Positions 6,748 to 8,558 of a stretch of 8,558 nt of DNA are shown here, piece by piece. Location: contig JAJPXW010000191.1 of assembly GCA_021205255.1 (NCBI GenBank), positions 1-8,558 on the forward strand. The letters run 5' to 3'. The number at the start of each line of letters is the position of its first letter. Position 1 is the first letter of the stretch. The notes beneath the pieces are model-generated. The model was given only the letters and a program-made list of their open reading frames with translations. It was not told where the DNA came from and ran no database searches. The stretch comes from Burkholderiales bacterium. GTDB lineage: Bacteria > Pseudomonadota > Gammaproteobacteria > Burkholderiales > Burkholderiaceae_F. The position numbers and the translations under genes are program-made.

Positions 6748-6880
6748 TGAGCTAATCGGAAGTGAAGACGGCATGGTTTAGGCACTTACCTATTTCTACT
6801 CCCAAGCTTGTTAGTAAGTTTCCTATAAATTTGAGTTAGCATTGTTTCGCATTCCATCCAATATCTTTGTCGAGACTGTA

Positions 6881-7615
6881 ATGAAATTTACCGCTATTGC
6901 AATTGCGCTTGCTTTTTTCTCTGCGACTTGTGTTTCGGCTCCTTTAGGAGTATTCCCTGAAGAAGTGCGTCAAATCTGCAAACCTTTCAAAGGAATGTCT
7001 CTTAATGTTTCTACAGAGCCAGAAAGTGTGGACGAAAAGTTCCTTCCATGTCTTAGAGCTCAAGTGGCATACGTGCGGCAGCTTTATTCGCAGATATATC
7101 CAAAAGCGCTCGCTAAACTTAAAAGTAAGAAGAAATTGGATAACTACCTTTTTGAGTCCGGCAACATTGGTGCTGAGAGGAACTATGAAAAAATCAAGAA
7201 TGATTTGCATGATTTAATTCTGTACAAGGTCCAACTCGTCAACGATCTACTGGCATTAGAAACGTTATTGGCTCCAAAGGTTAAGTACCCCAAGAGCATC
7301 ATTCAAGCATGTAATGAACCAATTGAAGGAAGTCCTTGGTCAGATCCATGTCTTGGAGCTAAGGCCAAATATATGAACCAACTAGCTCAGATTAAGTTAA
7401 AAAAGATCATCGCTGCTTCACCTGACCCCGAAGCAGTTAAAGCCGAGCAAAAGCTTTTTGATGAAGGCATTGAAGACTTTTGCGCAGGGGATACTTTTTC
7501 TCATATAGGTTTTTCATTCAACGATAGCTGTCTGGAAAACCTACGCATTCTTCGGACTATTCAATTAGTTGAAATGGCAAAATCCCTGCCTAGCTTAAAA
7601 GCTAAGAATAATTAA
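6881..7615 (+). CDS. Secreted protein with three Cys pairs, sharing a module with the large Sel1 protein (244 aa)
   Basis: I chose the ATG at 6881 over the in-frame TTG at 6842 because a clean signal peptide begins there: MKFTAIAIALAFFSATCVSA, with likely cleavage after A20. Ribosome binding is weak (GAG about six bases before). The mature protein starts with VFPEEVRQICK (C33) and continues to PCLRAQ (C57), Y64, L68 and Y73-PKA. This matches the module at residue 800 of the divergent large Sel1 protein. A second, looser copy reads KYPKSIIQAC (C144), PCLGAK (C157) and Y164. A third reads EDFC (C201), then DSCLEN (C217). Intervening segments look helical. The pattern of a Cys, a second Cys followed by Leu, and a helix with a spaced Tyr recalls the first half of LprI-like (DUF1311) domains, but the W-x3-R-x-x-C half seen in the large protein is absent. 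The gene probably acts in the periplasm. Function is unknown, and partnership with the large protein is an inference. Confidence 0.85.
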   Translation: MKFTAIAIALAFFSATCVSAPLGVFPEEVRQICKPFKGMSLNVSTEPESVDEKFLPCLRAQVAYVRQLYSQIYPKALAKLKSKKKLDNYLFESGNIGAERNYEKIKNDLHDLILYKVQLVNDLLALETLLAPKVKYPKSIIQACNEPIEGSPWSDPCLGAKAKYMNQLAQIKLKKIIAASPDPEAVKAEQKLFDEGIEDFCAGDTFSHIGFSFNDSCLENLRILRTIQLVEMAKSLPSLKAKNN

Positions 7616-7650
7616 GATGAGATTTTCGGAATAGGAAATTTATAAGAGCT

Positions 7651-7705
7651 TCTTCTCGTGGGATCTCAAAAAAGTGAAATTCACTTTAAAGGGGGAACGA
7701 GAGGA
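7651..7705. repeat. Nested stem-loop downstream of the three-Cys-pair gene
   Basis: The outer stem TCTTCTCGT (7651-7659) pairs with ACGAGAGGA (7697-7705) with one G-U pair. Inside it AAAGTGA (7671-7677) pairs perfectly with TCACTTT (7681-7687) around three bases. It starts about 36 bases after the TAA at 7615. On the plus strand no T-run follows. On the minus strand the inner stem runs into TTTTTT, so it could also terminate leftward transcripts from 8034-8408. The two-stem design is more elaborate than a usual terminator. Confidence 0.45.
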
Positions 7706-8033
7706 GTTCATTCATGCAACTTTCTGAAATCCTATTCATTAAAGATAGGTAAGGCCGACTTGAAGCTAAAGTCTAATTGGTTATTAAGGAGCTACTATTG
7801 CATAACATGAATTGTAGAAGTCGGTGAAGAAAGCTAACTGTCTTTTGTTTAGTGCCTGAAGGTCTAAATTTCCATGTTGCTTAAGCGCTAGTACTCTGCA
7901 ACATGAAATTTTCATAATTGAATAGGCAACCTCGACCCTATAGGCGCTAGTTAATTTTTTATGGAGTAGGTTTTTGGGTTGCGAGTGGCTCGGTTGCTGG
8001 TGAATCTTGGATCTTCTCTTCAACCTTTGTCTC
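7706..8033. other. Non-coding stretch with a long imperfect inverted repeat
   Basis: No intact gene is visible. Main contents are the inverted repeat at 7866-7911 and, at 7962-8033 on the minus strand, an in-frame open tail that follows the stop of the DUF4116-like gene. The octamer GCGCTAGT occurs at 7885-7892 and again at 7944-7951. A longer minus-strand frame crossing this area reads antisense or out of frame to the repeat gene and looks like chance. Confidence 0.45.
7866..7911. repeat. 14-bp inverted repeat with one bulged base
   Basis: AAATTTCCATGTTGC (7866-7880) is complementary to GCAACATGAAATTT (7898-7911) apart from one extra C. The 17-base loop contains the palindrome AGCGCT. It is the longest inverted repeat I found in the window. 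It lies between two convergent genes and could be a bidirectional transcript end, a small RNA element or a miniature mobile remnant; no flanking target duplication was apparent. Confidence 0.5.
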
Positions 8034-8408
8034 TTAACCTGCGGTTCTATACGAGTACGGAACATCTTTAAGATCGGCTCCATTCTCCATAGCCAATTGA
8101 CAGAGTTTTTCGTCTCTGAAATTCCAAGGTACATATTCCAAGGCCTCTCCGTCCTTCAAAATACATTCCTTGCAGAGCTCGTAGCTCAATATGCTGGAGG
8201 GGACAAAATCCAAGGCTCTTGGATCGTCATTGAAAGCTTTCCAAAACATGTCCATTGTCTTGTGTTCATCTGGCACGTAGATAAAGTTGCCACCCCAATT
8301 TTCAACCGCAATTTCACAAAGCCTGCGGGTTCTCAGGGAGTACGGTATATACGAAAGATATGAGTCATTTTCTTTAATAATGGAAGCTAAGAACCCCTCG
8401 GTAAGCAT
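8034..8408 (-). CDS. DUF4116-like 24-residue repeat protein, probably 5'-truncated (124 aa from the only ATG)
   Basis: The product is an array of 24-residue units, each opening with [VI]-P and continuing x3-[RKL]-[TSD], L-C, A, and a GxxLxY-type end: IPYSLRTRRLCEIAVENWGG, VPDEHKTMDMFWKAF, VPSSILSYELCKECI and VPWNFRDEKLCQLAMENG. It stops shortly after VPYSYRT. This matches my memory of the DUF4116 type of helical repeat, known from many bacterial proteins without an assigned activity. The ATG at 8408 falls at the fifth residue of a unit and has no good ribosome-binding site. The repeat pattern continues in frame upstream to 8513, where a TAA stands. The gene is therefore either broken or started by an unseen mechanism. 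There is no signal peptide; it is presumably cytoplasmic. It converges with the plus-strand gene ending at 7615. Confidence 0.6.
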   Translation of the reverse strand: MLTEGFLASIIKENDSYLSYIPYSLRTRRLCEIAVENWGGNFIYVPDEHKTMDMFWKAFNDDPRALDFVPSSILSYELCKECILKDGEALEYVPWNFRDEKLCQLAMENGADLKDVPYSYRTAG

Positions 8409-8513
8409 CTTCCGGGGTACGATTTTGAGGACTTCAGCATCTTCCTGAATCGCCTTAATAAAAAGCTCGAAGGTACGGAATCTTTCTGGAACTATTTCTA
8501 TTAAACCTGAATT
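8409..8513 (-). pseudogene. In-frame upstream part of the DUF4116-like gene without a start codon
   Basis: Reading the minus strand upstream of the ATG gives NSGLIEIVPERFRTFELF, then IKAIQEDAEVLKIVPRK. This supplies one full 24-residue unit (VPER to LKI) and the first four residues of the unit in which the ATG lies. No ATG, GTG or TTG occurs in this open stretch. It is bounded by TAA at 8516-8514, and the codons just before that stop (GEFNALG) still look compatible with a repeat unit. A second in-frame stop (TAG) lies at 8543-8541. This is direct evidence that the ancestral coding region was longer. Confidence 0.65.
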
Positions 8514-8558
8514 TTATCCCAAAGCGTTAAATTCTCCCCTCTAAAACACATAATTTCC

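Noticed and set aside
6808..6829. TTGTTA plus TATAAA as a promoter for the gene at 6881
   Set aside because: The spacing is only 10 bases, too short for sigma-70, and no better -35 stands 16-18 bases before TATAAA.
6842..6880. TTG-initiated extension of the three-Cys-pair gene
   Set aside because: The 13 extra residues would precede a complete signal peptide that begins at the ATG at 6881, and the TTG has no ribosome-binding site.
7784..8134. 116-codon minus-strand frame overlapping the DUF4116-like gene
   Set aside because: It reads out of frame through the repeat units, has no recognisable text and crosses the inverted repeat at 7866-7911. A chance frame is likelier.

Overview
The window looks like an accessory, gene-poor stretch of a Gram-negative bacterial chromosome. 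Three of the intact proteins start with Sec signal peptides. Two of them, plus one decayed gene, belong to the cysteine-paired Sel1 repeat class (36-residue helical repeats with a disulfide-type Cys pair in each unit) known from the Hcp proteins of Helicobacter and from several other phyla. A 24-residue repeat gene resembling DUF4116 lies at the right end. This mix, moderate GC and long non-coding gaps bring Fibrobacter-like genomes to mind, but there is no rRNA or housekeeping marker here, so taxonomy is a guess.

Layout, left to right. (1) 13-630, plus: a secreted four-to-five-unit Sel1 protein followed at once by a hairpin. (2) 631-2022: about 1.4 kb with no intact gene. It contains, on the minus strand at about 1306-1755, clear wreckage of another Cys-paired Sel1 gene in several frames. 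(3) 2023-3239, minus: two overlapping genes (ATGA junction) for cytoplasmic proteins of unknown function. By eye they are diverged copies of each other. (4) 3240-3670: non-coding, with several hairpins, including a strong GC stem downstream of the next gene. (5) 3671-6688, minus: a 1005-residue secreted protein with fifteen consecutive exact 36-residue Sel1 units, several irregular units, and a C-terminal LprI-like (DUF1311-like) region. (6) 6881-7615, plus, divergent: a 244-residue secreted protein with three Cys pairs. (7) 7616-8033: non-coding, with two notable inverted repeats. (8) 8034-8408, minus: a DUF4116-like repeat protein. Its repeat pattern continues in frame upstream of the only ATG until a TAA, so the gene seems 5'-truncated or broken.

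The most interesting point is the divergent pair at 3671-6688 and 6881-7615. The large Sel1 protein carries, after its repeats, a module with the pattern [YF]-P-E-E-[IV]-R-x-x-C-K ... C-L ... Y ... L ... Y-x-K-A. The same module opens the neighbouring small protein and recurs there in weaker form. Two secreted proteins that share a module and an intergenic promoter region could act together in the envelope. No function is shown by the sequence. The tandem paralogue pair at 2023-3239 is the second candidate for something undescribed.
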